In this document: positions 51,542 through 60,114 of the stretch, in pieces
Layout: each line of letters opens with the position of its first letter
Position numbering within the stretch: position 1 is the stretch's first letter
NCBI GenBank assembly: GCA_016706275.1
Contig: JADJJY010000002.1
Coordinates: 482,001-546,000, forward strand
Reading direction: 5' to 3'
DNA length: 64,000 nt
Source of the DNA: Chloracidobacterium sp.
GTDB lineage: Bacteria; Acidobacteriota; Blastocatellia; Pyrinomonadales; Pyrinomonadaceae
The notes under the pieces: generated by a model
Told to the model about the DNA's origin: nothing
Databases searched by the model: none
Seen by the model: the letters and a program-made list of their open reading frames with translations, nothing else
Translations under genes and position numbers: made by a program

Positions 51542-51630
51542 GTTTGGAGTTCCGTCTTTAGACGGCTTCGCGATAATATACGAGCAGTTTATTGTTGTCA
51601 GAAGGCCGCCTAAAAGGCGTTACTCCAAAC
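51542..51630. repeat. Palindromic repeat, family GTTTGGAGT...ACTCCAAAC
   Basis: Outer arms GTTTGGAGT (51542-51550) and ACTCCAAAC (51622-51630), inner hairpins CCGTCTTTAGACGG (51552-51565) and CGCCTAAAAGGCG (51607-51619), with a 40-base unrelated middle. Second full copy of the element at 22538. It abuts the ATG of the next gene (51636). Confidence 0.85.
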
Positions 51631-51635
51631 TTTTT

Positions 51636-52112
51636 ATGGACGCTGTTCTCTCCGCATTCGACAAAAGATTTGCCGTGATAGACACCCGCTCGCGCGATCT
51701 ACTCGGACGCATACCTGATCATTTGCTGTACCAACGCCCACGCGAAACGCGCAGCGAAATGGCCCCGTTCTCTTGCGGCGAATACATTCTCCGCTCTGCC
51801 GCTATGGTCGAAAAAACTTTTGGCGGCATCACGACGCGGCTGTGGGACGATCCTTTTGAATGGACTTTGCCCGAAAAGCTCGTCAACAAAGAACTCATCC
51901 TAGCGTACCTCGACGAGGTTGAGGCCACGCGGATCAAAGGCTTTTCTTTTTTCACGTCTGACCACGATCTTTTGAAAGAAATTCCAGCTCCCGAAACGCT
52001 CCGTCCGCTCGCTGTCATCCTGCTCGAAACCATCGAACTTGCATCGCATTTTCAAGGCCGTGCGTTCGCTCTATTTCAAGTGCTGACGGATGAGAAACTT
52101 CCACATATGTAG
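51636..52112 (+). CDS. DinB-like four-helix protein
   Basis: 158 residues, all helical: MDAVLSAFDKRFAVIDTRSRDLLGRIPDHLLYQRP, FSCGEYILRSAAMVEKTFGGI, and a closing LIETIELASHFQGRAFALFQVLTDEKLP like the last helix of DinB-type metalloproteins. The three-His metal site is not evident (only one clear His near the end), so the assignment is tentative. The palindromic repeat ends 5 bases before the ATG and replaces any normal ribosome site. Confidence 0.6.
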   Translation: MDAVLSAFDKRFAVIDTRSRDLLGRIPDHLLYQRPRETRSEMAPFSCGEYILRSAAMVEKTFGGITTRLWDDPFEWTLPEKLVNKELILAYLDEVEATRIKGFSFFTSDHDLLKEIPAPETLRPLAVILLETIELASHFQGRAFALFQVLTDEKLPHM

Positions 52113-52207
52113 ATAGAGCTACAAACTTTTGCACAACGAACTTTTTCGTGTAAGAATTCGTTAAGGTTTGAGACTTGAGCTTAATCTTTTAATAATGGAG
52201 CGACGCG

Positions 52208-52759
52208 ATGCACTGTCCTAGCTGTGGGCAACAACAGGTTTCTAGCGAGACAAAATTTTGTTCGCGATGCGGCATGCCGCTCGGCGTCGTAGCGGAGGTC
52301 GTTGCACACGGCGGTTTTCTGCCGCAGCTTGCCCAGCTAAACCAAAAGAAAAAGTTTTTTACCAAAAAGGCCGGTGTTGTATTTGGGACGCTTTGGTTCA
52401 TATTTTTGACGATGTTCTCGACAGCTTTTTTCGGCATTCTTGGGGCACCGGACGAGTTGATCGGTATTATCGCGATCACAGGTGTTTTCGGTGCGATGAT
52501 GATAATTATCACCTCGCTTATTTTTCTGCCCAGCTCGAAACCAACGAACACGTCGCTGCCGCAATTTCACACTCCGCCTCGACCGCCGATGTATGGTGCT
52601 AGTGGGCAAAATGCGCTGCCGCCGCAGCAATCGATCCCTGCGAATATGTTCAATGCCCCGCGTCCGGCTGGATCGTGGCGTGACACCAACGATCTCGAAC
52701 CTACAAGCGTCACCGAGAGCACAACGCGGCTTTTAGAAAAGGATGAAAAAATAATCTGA
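52208..52759 (+). CDS. Zinc-ribbon membrane protein, copy A of tandem pair
   Basis: 183 residues. N-terminal zinc ribbon CPSCGQQQVSSETKFCSRCG, a linker, two membrane helices (about 55-80 and 87-110), then a Pro-rich cytoplasmic tail ending in RDTNDLEPTSVTESTTRLLEKDE. GGAG precedes the ATG by 8 bases. The stop overlaps the start of copy B (TGATG). The tail motif is shared with copy B and looks like a Thr-rich docking site; function unknown. Confidence 0.8.
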   Translation: MHCPSCGQQQVSSETKFCSRCGMPLGVVAEVVAHGGFLPQLAQLNQKKKFFTKKAGVVFGTLWFIFLTMFSTAFFGILGAPDELIGIIAITGVFGAMMIIITSLIFLPSSKPTNTSLPQFHTPPRPPMYGASGQNALPPQQSIPANMFNAPRPAGSWRDTNDLEPTSVTESTTRLLEKDEKII

Positions 52760-53307
52760 TGTTTTGCCCTCAATGCGGACAAGAAAGGATCTCGATGGAC
52801 ACGAACTACTGTTCGCGTTGCGGATTTCTTTTGGCAGCGGTCGGTGACCTTTTGCAGACCGGCGGTGTAAATCCATTGGCATCGACTCGCACGTCGTCGA
52901 AGCAGTCACCAAGAAAACGCGGGCTTAAGCAAGGGCTTTTTCTCTTCTTACTAACATTTCTCGTGGCTCCCTTGATGGGAATGGTGACGGTCGCATTGAA
53001 CATTGAACCGTTTCTTGTAGGATTTGCAGTCGTTTTCTGTTTTATCGGCGGGTTGCTGCGTATGGCTTATGCGTTAATGTTTGAATCATCCGAACCTGGT
53101 GTCCCGACGCTCGAAGAAAAAGTTCTCGCGGGTGCAAACTCACTTCACTCAGTAAAGGCGAACGCGTTGCCGCCGCAATCGTCAGTACCAGCGCAAAACT
53201 ATTTTACGCCGGTTGCCGGTAACTGGCGTGATACTAACGACCTCCAACCGACAAGCGTTGATGAGGGAAAAACTCAGCTTCTCGAAAAAGACGAAACTCC
53301 TCAATAA
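52759..53307 (+). CDS. Zinc-ribbon membrane protein, copy B of tandem pair
   Basis: 182 residues, paralogous to copy A: CPQCGQERISMDTNYCSRCG, two membrane helices (about 55-78 and 85-105), tail NWRDTNDLQPTSVDEGKTQLLEKDE. Core and linker have diverged while the zinc ribbon and the tail remain similar. Overlaps the convergent ggt by 7 bases. Confidence 0.8.
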   Translation: MFCPQCGQERISMDTNYCSRCGFLLAAVGDLLQTGGVNPLASTRTSSKQSPRKRGLKQGLFLFLLTFLVAPLMGMVTVALNIEPFLVGFAVVFCFIGGLLRMAYALMFESSEPGVPTLEEKVLAGANSLHSVKANALPPQSSVPAQNYFTPVAGNWRDTNDLQPTSVDEGKTQLLEKDETPQ

Positions 53308-55034
53308 CCGATCGCTTTTCCGTCACTTCTCGGGTCAATCGCGCCCAAACGAACGCCCTTTTCATCGAACATAATGCCGGTAGCTGAAGCCACATTGCCG
53401 GAATTATCGTTAAATATGTGTCCGTAGCCTCGCATTATAGCCATCGTATCCGGTGATATCCCGTTCGATTCCCACATAATGCTATCGGGCAGCCATTGAT
53501 GGTGCATTCGCGGGGCTGAGATGGCTTCGAGGATGTTCATGTCGTAATCGATCACGTTAATGATCGATTGCATAACGGCAGAGATGATCCTGGGGCCCCC
53601 GCGGGCACCTAACGCGAACCATGTGCTGCCGTCTTTGCGCGTAACGATAGTCGGTGTCATCGACGACAACGGCCTCTTCTTTGGTTCAACTTTGTTCCGC
53701 TCACCTTGGACGAGGCCAAACAGATTCGGTCTTCCCGGACGTGCGGCAAGGTCGTCCATTTCGTCGTTCATCAGTATGCCGGTGCCCTTGATCGTGACCC
53801 TTGAACCGTAGAGGTCATTGATCGTATAGGTGTTTGCGACGATCATACCGTCTTTATCGGCGATAGTGTAGTGTGTCGTTTCCATCGGTTCGCGGCCGCC
53901 GACGGTGCCGAACTTAACGTCCCGGCTTGGCGTAGCTTTGTTGGCGAGAATAGTGCTGCGGCGTTCTTTCGCGTAGTTTTTATAGATCAATTTCGCAATT
54001 GGAACTTCAGCAAAATCGGGATCTGCCATATACTCCGAACGATCGGCAAACGCTCGACGGGAGGCTTCGACGTAGAGATGATATTTCGCGGCAGAATTCG
54101 ATCCGAGTGCACGCATATCGTAGCCTTCGAGGATATTTAGCGTCTCAAACATCACCATTCCGCCCGAACTTGGCGGTGGCATCGAGACAATTTCGTGTCC
54201 GCGATAATTACCATGCAGCGGCTGACGTTCCTTGGCGACGTAGTTTTTCAGGTCTTGCTCGGTAATGAGGCCGCCGTTGGCTTTCATATCGGCGGCGATG
54301 AGCTTCGCGGTCTGGCCACTGTAAAAATCACTCGCTCCTAAGCGTGCGATGCGACCCAAAGTTACGGCAAGCTCTGGTTGCTTTAGCGTGTCTCCCTCTT
54401 TAAAATATTTCCCGTCGCGTAGAAAAATACGGTTCGATTCAGGATAACGTTCGAGCGTATCTTTGTATTCAACAAATAGTTCTGCGAGACGGTTCGAAAG
54501 CACGTAGCCGTTCTGGGCCAGCAGCCTTGCGGGCTCAACCAGTTGCCGCCAAGTCACCTTTCCACTGCCGTACTTTTTGAACGCAAGCTCAAAACCAGCC
54601 AGCGTCCCCGGAACGCCGGATGCGCGGTATCCGACGGTCGAACTTCCCTCGCCTTCGATCAGATCGCCTTTCGCATCGACAAACATATCGCGGCTCGCCG
54701 CTCCCGGAGCCATTTCACGGTAATCGATCGCGTGAAATTCACCTTTCTTATCGCGAAACAACATAAACCCGCCGCCGCCGATGTTCCCCGCCTCCGGATA
54801 AACCACCGCGAGAGCCAGTCCAACGGCCACCGCCGCATCCACAGCATTCCCGCCTTTCTTCAAAATGTCCACGCCGATCTGCGAAGCAAGCTCATGCTGC
54901 GAGGCGACCATGCCATTCTTACCACGGACAGGCGATGGCCATGAGCCATTTACCTTTGAAAAAGACGGTAATAGCGCAAATGTTAGCGAAAACAGAAAGA
55001 TCGCGGCAAAGACGCGTCGGATTTGGTCAGTCAT
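53301..55034 (-). CDS. ggt: Gamma-glutamyltransferase
   Basis: 577 residues with signal peptide. It transfers or hydrolyses the gamma-glutamyl group of glutathione in the periplasm. It self-cleaves before a Thr: METTHYTIADKDGMIVANTYTIND (catalytic Thr in TTHYT). Also MVASQHELASQIGVDILKKGGNAVDAAVAVGLALAVVYPEAGNIGGGGFMLF, MPPPSSGGMVMFETLNILEGY, ARGGPRIISAVMQSIIN. Full length. Confidence 0.95.
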   Translation of the reverse strand: MTDQIRRVFAAIFLFSLTFALLPSFSKVNGSWPSPVRGKNGMVASQHELASQIGVDILKKGGNAVDAAVAVGLALAVVYPEAGNIGGGGFMLFRDKKGEFHAIDYREMAPGAASRDMFVDAKGDLIEGEGSSTVGYRASGVPGTLAGFELAFKKYGSGKVTWRQLVEPARLLAQNGYVLSNRLAELFVEYKDTLERYPESNRIFLRDGKYFKEGDTLKQPELAVTLGRIARLGASDFYSGQTAKLIAADMKANGGLITEQDLKNYVAKERQPLHGNYRGHEIVSMPPPSSGGMVMFETLNILEGYDMRALGSNSAAKYHLYVEASRRAFADRSEYMADPDFAEVPIAKLIYKNYAKERRSTILANKATPSRDVKFGTVGGREPMETTHYTIADKDGMIVANTYTINDLYGSRVTIKGTGILMNDEMDDLAARPGRPNLFGLVQGERNKVEPKKRPLSSMTPTIVTRKDGSTWFALGARGGPRIISAVMQSIINVIDYDMNILEAISAPRMHHQWLPDSIMWESNGISPDTMAIMRGYGHIFNDNSGNVASATGIMFDEKGVRLGAIDPRSDGKAIGY

Positions 55035-55165
55035 AATATTCGAACTCTAACAAATGTCTCGTTTAGCAACAAATTTCGCTTGTAAATATGTCCTGCTTTT
55101 TCATTTGCAACAAAAAGAGTTATAGTCAATTTTTAGAAATATGATCGACGACGGTAGTAGTAGAA

Positions 55166-56473
55166 ATGGACGTTTCACGCTTTTCCCCGAAAAAGTTTGT
55201 GCAAAAAGTGCGCCGCGTGCCGTCGCGCCTCCGTCGGTCTCTATCTGAATACCGTTTCCTAACCTATCTCGCCATTCTCGGCCCCGGGATCATCGCCGCA
55301 AACTCTGGTAACGACGCCGGTGGCATCGCCACCTACTCCAGCGCCGGTGCCGCCTACGGTTACTCACTGCTTTGGACATTCATTCCGATGACGATCAGCC
55401 TGATCGTTGTGCAGGAAATGTGCATGCGGATGGGCGTTGTCACCGGCCAAGGCCTCGCCGATCTAATACGCGAGCATTTTGGTGTACGCTGGACGGCGTT
55501 TGTCATGCTCGCGCTCATGGTCGCGAATATCGGTGTCATCATTTCCGAATTCGTCGGCATTGGACAGGCATCCGAGTTGCTTGGCGTCTCGCGATATATC
55601 ACGATCCCGCTATCGGGTACCGTTATCTGGTGGCTCGTGGTAAAGGGTTCGCAAAAGCGGGTCGAGCGTGTGTTTTTGGTGATGTCGCTTGTATTTTTTA
55701 CCTACGTGATCTCGGCATTTGTGTCGAAACCCGATTGGTCGCAGGTCGCTAACGGGTTTATTCACCCGACCCTGAGCAGTGACACAGGATATCTGTTTAC
55801 GGTTATGGCGCTGATCGGAACGACGATCGCCCCGTTTATGCAGATCTATGTTCAATCTGCTGCGGTTGAAAAAGGGATGGATAAGGACGAGCTTTCCGTC
55901 AACCGTGCGGATGTAATTATTGGGATGACCTTTGCGGATATCATTGCTGTCTTTATCGTGATCTGCACGGCGGCAACTCTATTCACTGCCGGTATTACAA
56001 ACATCGATTCCGCTGCCACAGCTGCCGAGTCTTTGGTTCCCATTGCCGGCGTCTACGCCAAATATCTCTTTGCCATCGGACTCTTTGGGGCATCAATGCT
56101 CGCAATGGCCGTCGTGCCGCTTGCGTCGGCGTACAGCTTAAGCGAGGCTCTCGGCTTTGAAAAGGGATTATCGCGATCCTTTCGCGAAGCTCCTATCTTC
56201 CTCGGCATTTTCACGGCTCTCATTGTTATCGGTGCAACGATGGCGATGGTGCCCGGCATTCCGCCTATCACGCTACTGCTCGTCGCCCAGTGTATTAACG
56301 GCGTTTTATTGCCCGTCCTGCTGTTCGCTATCGTAAAGCTCGTCAACAACCCCGAGATAATGGGCGAATACACCAATTCACTCTGGTTCAACATACTCGC
56401 CTACGGCACGACGATAATTGTCTCAACACTCTCGCTATTATTGCTTGGAAAAACGATTGCTGATATGTTTTAG
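55166..56473 (+). CDS. Divergent Nramp-family divalent metal transporter
   Basis: 435 residues, about 11 membrane helices. Nramp fold is clear, but the substrate motifs are altered. In helix 1 the canonical DPGN reads NSGN followed by Asp (AANSGNDAGGIATYSSAG). In helix 6 the canonical MPH reads APF (GTTIAPFMQIY), so the soft-metal Met is Ala and the proton-linked His is Phe. Such losses occur in Nramp-related magnesium transporters, so preference for Mn/Fe is doubtful. It is 7 bases upstream of the MscS-like gene. Confidence 0.88.
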   Translation: MDVSRFSPKKFVQKVRRVPSRLRRSLSEYRFLTYLAILGPGIIAANSGNDAGGIATYSSAGAAYGYSLLWTFIPMTISLIVVQEMCMRMGVVTGQGLADLIREHFGVRWTAFVMLALMVANIGVIISEFVGIGQASELLGVSRYITIPLSGTVIWWLVVKGSQKRVERVFLVMSLVFFTYVISAFVSKPDWSQVANGFIHPTLSSDTGYLFTVMALIGTTIAPFMQIYVQSAAVEKGMDKDELSVNRADVIIGMTFADIIAVFIVICTAATLFTAGITNIDSAATAAESLVPIAGVYAKYLFAIGLFGASMLAMAVVPLASAYSLSEALGFEKGLSRSFREAPIFLGIFTALIVIGATMAMVPGIPPITLLLVAQCINGVLLPVLLFAIVKLVNNPEIMGEYTNSLWFNILAYGTTIIVSTLSLLLLGKTIADMF

Positions 56474-56480
56474 CGTAAAT

Positions 56481-58031
56481 ATGGCTGCAACTGAATTGCG
56501 TAAGAAACTCGTCTATTTCCTGATATTTTCATCAGTCGTCGCGCTGGTGCTGATCACGTTTCCTTTTATCGAAGAATTGATCCGTGTCTATATGACGGAG
56601 AAATTTGGGCTAATCATCGCTCCAAACGGCGGCGTGACTGTTGCGGAGGGCGGCGCGGCTCCGTCCATGATGACCGAAACGACGATCGGCCTCATCGTCA
56701 ATGTCCTACACATCGTCAAGATCCTGCTCTGGATGGCTCTGGTCATTTCCATAGTGCGTTTCATTGGTTATCTGGTGGTCAAAACGGCGTATCGCAATGC
56801 TGCACAAGGCGAGATCTCGTCGCTGATAAAGACGATCCTCTCGATCATCATCTATATCGTTTCGTTTTTTATCATCTTTCAGTCGCAGTTTCCGGGCGTT
56901 CAGCTCGCACCACTGTTTACGGGATCGACGATCATCGGTATCGTGGTCGGTCTTGCACTGCAGGACACGCTTGGTAATTTATTCGCGGGGCTTGCTTTAC
57001 AGGCAGATCAGCCGTTTCAGGTCGGCGATGTCATCGCGTTAGCCGGCCACGGCACGGGCGTTGTGGAGAACGTCTCGTGGCGGGGCGTTAAGATCCGCAC
57101 GTTCCAAAACAAGCTGCTCCTTATCAGCAATTCCGTCCTCGGCAAAGAATCTATCGAGGTCGCTCCAAAAAACAATCTCAACGCCCGGCTTGTCTTTTTC
57201 AGCACCAAATACAACGAATCCCCGGCTAAGACCGCTCACGTCGTGCGCGAAGCCGTCAGGCTCAACGAAAACGTCAGCCCAAAGATCCGCCCCATCGTCC
57301 GCATCCGTGCCCTCGGAACCGACGGTATCGATTGGGAGGTCAAATACTGGCTCGACAATTACGCTTCGTATAACGATTCCGACGCACTTGTCCGGCAGCG
57401 GATCTGGTATGCGCTACACCGTGAAAGGATCGAGTTTGCGTTTCCTACGCGAACGATTCATATCGAAGAAAAAGTCGCCGAACCCCTTGCCGAAGAGGTT
57501 TTCAACAACATCGCCGAGCATCTCAACCGCGTCTCGATATTTGCCCCGCTGTCCGACGAAGAGATCGAGCGTCTCGCCGCAGTTTCCGTCGCAAAGGTCT
57601 ACGCTCCCGGCGAGGTGATCGTCAGTATGGGCCAAGAGGGCAACTCGATGTTCGTCGTCATCAGCGGCACCGTCAAGGTCCAGATCCCCGAGCTGTCGTA
57701 TCAAAAGACGATCGGCACGCTCCACGAAAACGATTTCTTTGGCGAAATGAGCCTGCTCACCGGCGAACCGCGTTCGGCCACCGTCGTCGCGTTTGAGGAA
57801 TCGGAGGTCCTGCGTATCGACAAATCCGGCCTCAAACCGATCTTCGAAAGCAACCCCGTGCTCGTCGAATCGATCAGCGAACTCGTCGAAGAGCGCCGTG
57901 CCCTCCTCGCCGCCCAGATCGAAGCCCACGCCGAAGAAGAAGAACAACGCTCCCAAAAAGGCGTAATGAGATCCATCAAGGGCTTCTTTGGATTAAGTGC
58001 GAGAAAGACCAAGTCAGAACCGCCTGCGTAA
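56481..58031 (+). CDS. MscS-type mechanosensitive channel with C-terminal cyclic-nucleotide-binding domain
   Basis: 516 residues from ATG 56481 (MAATELRKKLVYFLIFSS); an upstream frame overlaps the transporter. Three N-terminal membrane segments, the MscS pore/beta domain (SQFPGVQLAPLFTGSTIIGIVVGLALQDTLGNLFAGLAL, DQPFQVGDVIALAGHGTGVVENVSWRGVKIRTFQN), then a cNMP domain (about 370-480: FAPLSDEEIERLAAVSVAKVYAPGEVIVSMGQEGNSMFVVISGTVKV, FFGEMSLLTGEPRSATVVAFEESEVLRI). The phosphate cassette reads FGEMSLLTGEPRSA, like CRP family. Its ligand is unknown. Confidence 0.92.
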   Translation: MAATELRKKLVYFLIFSSVVALVLITFPFIEELIRVYMTEKFGLIIAPNGGVTVAEGGAAPSMMTETTIGLIVNVLHIVKILLWMALVISIVRFIGYLVVKTAYRNAAQGEISSLIKTILSIIIYIVSFFIIFQSQFPGVQLAPLFTGSTIIGIVVGLALQDTLGNLFAGLALQADQPFQVGDVIALAGHGTGVVENVSWRGVKIRTFQNKLLLISNSVLGKESIEVAPKNNLNARLVFFSTKYNESPAKTAHVVREAVRLNENVSPKIRPIVRIRALGTDGIDWEVKYWLDNYASYNDSDALVRQRIWYALHRERIEFAFPTRTIHIEEKVAEPLAEEVFNNIAEHLNRVSIFAPLSDEEIERLAAVSVAKVYAPGEVIVSMGQEGNSMFVVISGTVKVQIPELSYQKTIGTLHENDFFGEMSLLTGEPRSATVVAFEESEVLRIDKSGLKPIFESNPVLVESISELVEERRALLAAQIEAHAEEEEQRSQKGVMRSIKGFFGLSARKTKSEPPA

Positions 58032-58117
58032 CCGGGCGGCTAGTTATGAAAGCCTTAGCCACCTAGTCGAGACCGGATCAAGATAAAAACCGCTTAAGGG
58101 CGAGACCTCAAACAAAG

Positions 58118-58151
58118 AAAGGCCGCGAACATTATGCTCGCGGCCTTTTCT
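58118..58151. terminator. Strong terminator after the MscS-like gene
   Basis: AAAGGCCGCGA (58118-58128) and TCGCGGCCTTT (58138-58148) form a perfect 11-bp stem around ACATTATGC, then TTC-rich sequence. Can act on both strands (convergent gene ends at 58175). Confidence 0.88.
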
Positions 58152-58174
58152 ATCTACTGTTCACTATTCCCTAT

Positions 58175-58480
58175 TCACTTTTTCGCGCTCGGCTTCTTAG
58201 CAGGGCGGGCCTTTGGCTTTGCCGCAGCTGCTTTTGGGGCGGCGGTTTTTGTTTGTGAGGTTGTGGAGGATGTCGCTTTCTTTACTTCTGCCTCGACCTT
58301 GACGCCAAGATCCTGGATGGCATCGCCGGCTTGTTCAAAGACCTTTGTCGCCGATTTGACGACGTAGTTGAACGACTCGGTCAATGTCACGACCTCCATC
58401 TTCATGAGCTGCGAGATCTTTTGATCAAGCGGCAGGGCCTCAAATTCACTCTGTATAGGGGTTTTAGCTTTTTCAGTCAT
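58175..58480 (-). CDS. Small helical protein with Lys/Ala/Pro-rich (histone-like) tail
   Basis: 101 residues from ATG 58478-58480, preceded by GGAGAAG; a TTG two codons earlier is possible. The N-terminal part is an amphipathic helix (IQSEFEALPLDQKISQLMKMEVVTLTESFNYVVKSATKVFEQAGDAIQDLG) like phasin-type or coiled-coil proteins; the C-terminus KAAAAKPKARPAKKPSAKK resembles histone H1-like tails. DNA or polymer binding is inference. Confidence 0.7.
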   Translation of the reverse strand: MTEKAKTPIQSEFEALPLDQKISQLMKMEVVTLTESFNYVVKSATKVFEQAGDAIQDLGVKVEAEVKKATSSTTSQTKTAAPKAAAAKPKARPAKKPSAKK

Positions 58481-58565
58481 GGTCAATACTTCTCCGGTTC
58501 GGTAATGCGTTCACTAAGCCTAACGAACATACGATGCGAAATGTTCCGCCGCAGATGTCGCCTCG

Positions 58566-59084
58566 TCAGTTGATCGCCGTTTTGACGCGCACACGCGGCT
58601 GGGCTCCGGCCGGTGCGGGTTGCGACGCGACCGATAGTTTTTGGCATTCGGCACACACGCCCCACATCCTCAAGCTGTGATGCGTCGGCTTAAATCCAAA
58701 TTTGTCCGCCATCTCGTCCTGCATCGATTCGATATCCGCCGAAAAGAATTCGATCACCTTGCCGCACTCGGTGCAGATCATGTGGTCGTGGTGGTCGTGG
58801 TTGTAATGGTGTTCGTAATAGGTTTTGTTGTCGCCAAAACGGACCTCGCGGGCGAGCCCCGCTTCGGTAAGCAGTTTTAGCGTGCGATAGACCGTCGTGT
58901 GGCCGACGGACGGGTCTTTGCGGTGGACGAGCAGGTAAAGATCGTCGCTGGTGAGATGGTCTTCGGTGCTCAAAAAGATATCGAGTATCAGGTCACGCTG
59001 CCCCGTACGCCGCAATCCCGACGCCTGTATATGCTCGTCGAATATCGCTTTTTCTACGGTAAATTTGTCCTGTTTTTTGCCCAA
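58566..59084 (-). CDS. Fur-family metalloregulator
   Basis: 172 residues starting at TTG (59082-59084), with AAGGAT upstream; no ATG lies before the domain. DNA-binding winged helix: RRTGQRDLILDIFLSTEDHLTSDDLYLLVHRKDPSVGHTTVYRTLKLLTEAGLAREV. Dimerisation domain with His-rich YYEHHYNHDHHDHMICTECGKVIEF and a second pair CAECQKL (structural Zn). PerR, Zur or Fur specificity cannot be fixed. 29 bases from the DUF2520 gene upstream. Confidence 0.92.
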   Translation of the reverse strand: MGKKQDKFTVEKAIFDEHIQASGLRRTGQRDLILDIFLSTEDHLTSDDLYLLVHRKDPSVGHTTVYRTLKLLTEAGLAREVRFGDNKTYYEHHYNHDHHDHMICTECGKVIEFFSADIESMQDEMADKFGFKPTHHSLRMWGVCAECQKLSVASQPAPAGAQPRVRVKTAIN

Positions 59085-59113
59085 AATATCTCAGTATCCT
59101 TCGAAATTCGATA

Positions 59114-59941
59114 CTACCATTTCAGTTTTGATTTCGCTATGGAAACCTTGGTGCGAAGCGTGTCGATCCGCTCAGGACTAACGCCCTGCTTTGCCGCGAG
59201 CTCAAGCGAACGCTCGCCCAGCAGCAGATATATCTCAAGCAGATCGTCCGAAACGTATTGGTTTAGGGCTCCCAAATGCCGCGTAAACGTCTCGATATCC
59301 GCCCGTGCAAACGTCCCAGTCAAAGCCGCTGCGGTGGTCTGTTCGGTAAGGTTCTGCACCGTGCTTGTCACAAGCGGCAGCAAGATCTCTTTGGCATCAG
59401 CGTCAGTGAGCCCGACCTTTGTCATCATCTCGACCGCCGCGTCAAACAACGCCACAAGATGCCCGCAAGCCGTCACCGCCGACGCATGATAGAGCGTTTT
59501 GAATTTTGTATCGATCGCAAATGGCTTACCGCCAAGATCCGCGACGATCTGCTTACCAACGGTAACAGCTTCTGGCTCGCCCTCAACACAAAAATAAGCC
59601 CCCCGAAACCGCTCCGGCCCAAGCTCCGGACTGCTCACCGACACAAGCGGATGTATCGAGCCGGTCTTACAACTTGCATCTTTGAGAGCATCAAGGATGG
59701 ACGACGGATTTGAGCCGCTGGTGTGAAAGACGATCGTGCCGGGCTTTAGCTTACCGACGAGCGATTCGGCAACAGCGACGATCTCAGAATCCTGCGTCGT
59801 GATAAACACAACTTCGGATGATAATTCAGTCGCAGCTTCGTCACGACCGATCAAATTATCGACCGAATATTTGTCTTTTGGCAGAGCGAGAGCAAGTGCC
59901 CCGCCAACGCGTCCAACACCGATTATCGATACGCTGATCAT
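59114..59941 (-). CDS. Rossmann-like / DUF2520 protein
   Basis: 275 residues. NAD(P)-type Rossmann start VSIIGVGRVGGALALAL, AVVFITTQDSEI-type strand (EVVFITTQDSEIVAVAESL), IVFHTSGSNPSSILDAL, GSIHPLVSVSSPE, then the helical DUF2520 half KTLYHASAVTACGHLVALFDAAVEMMTKVGL. It resembles ketopantoate/pyrroline-5-carboxylate reductases; in many genomes it neighbours pantothenate genes, not here. Confidence 0.88.
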   Translation of the reverse strand: MISVSIIGVGRVGGALALALPKDKYSVDNLIGRDEAATELSSEVVFITTQDSEIVAVAESLVGKLKPGTIVFHTSGSNPSSILDALKDASCKTGSIHPLVSVSSPELGPERFRGAYFCVEGEPEAVTVGKQIVADLGGKPFAIDTKFKTLYHASAVTACGHLVALFDAAVEMMTKVGLTDADAKEILLPLVTSTVQNLTEQTTAAALTGTFARADIETFTRHLGALNQYVSDDLLEIYLLLGERSLELAAKQGVSPERIDTLRTKVSIAKSKLKW

Positions 59942-60114
59942 ATCGATAAAATATAGTTTAGTTAGGCGGTGGTTAAAAGTGCTTTAGTTGGAATTCTTGG
60001 ATCACTTTCTTACTTTGGGTTTTCTTATCGGCCTTTGCGTCTTTGCGGGAGGAAAGCCGGTTCCCCGTAAAGCCGCTAAGAATGCAAAGAACGCAATGGA
60101 AGAAGGCCTCCGTA

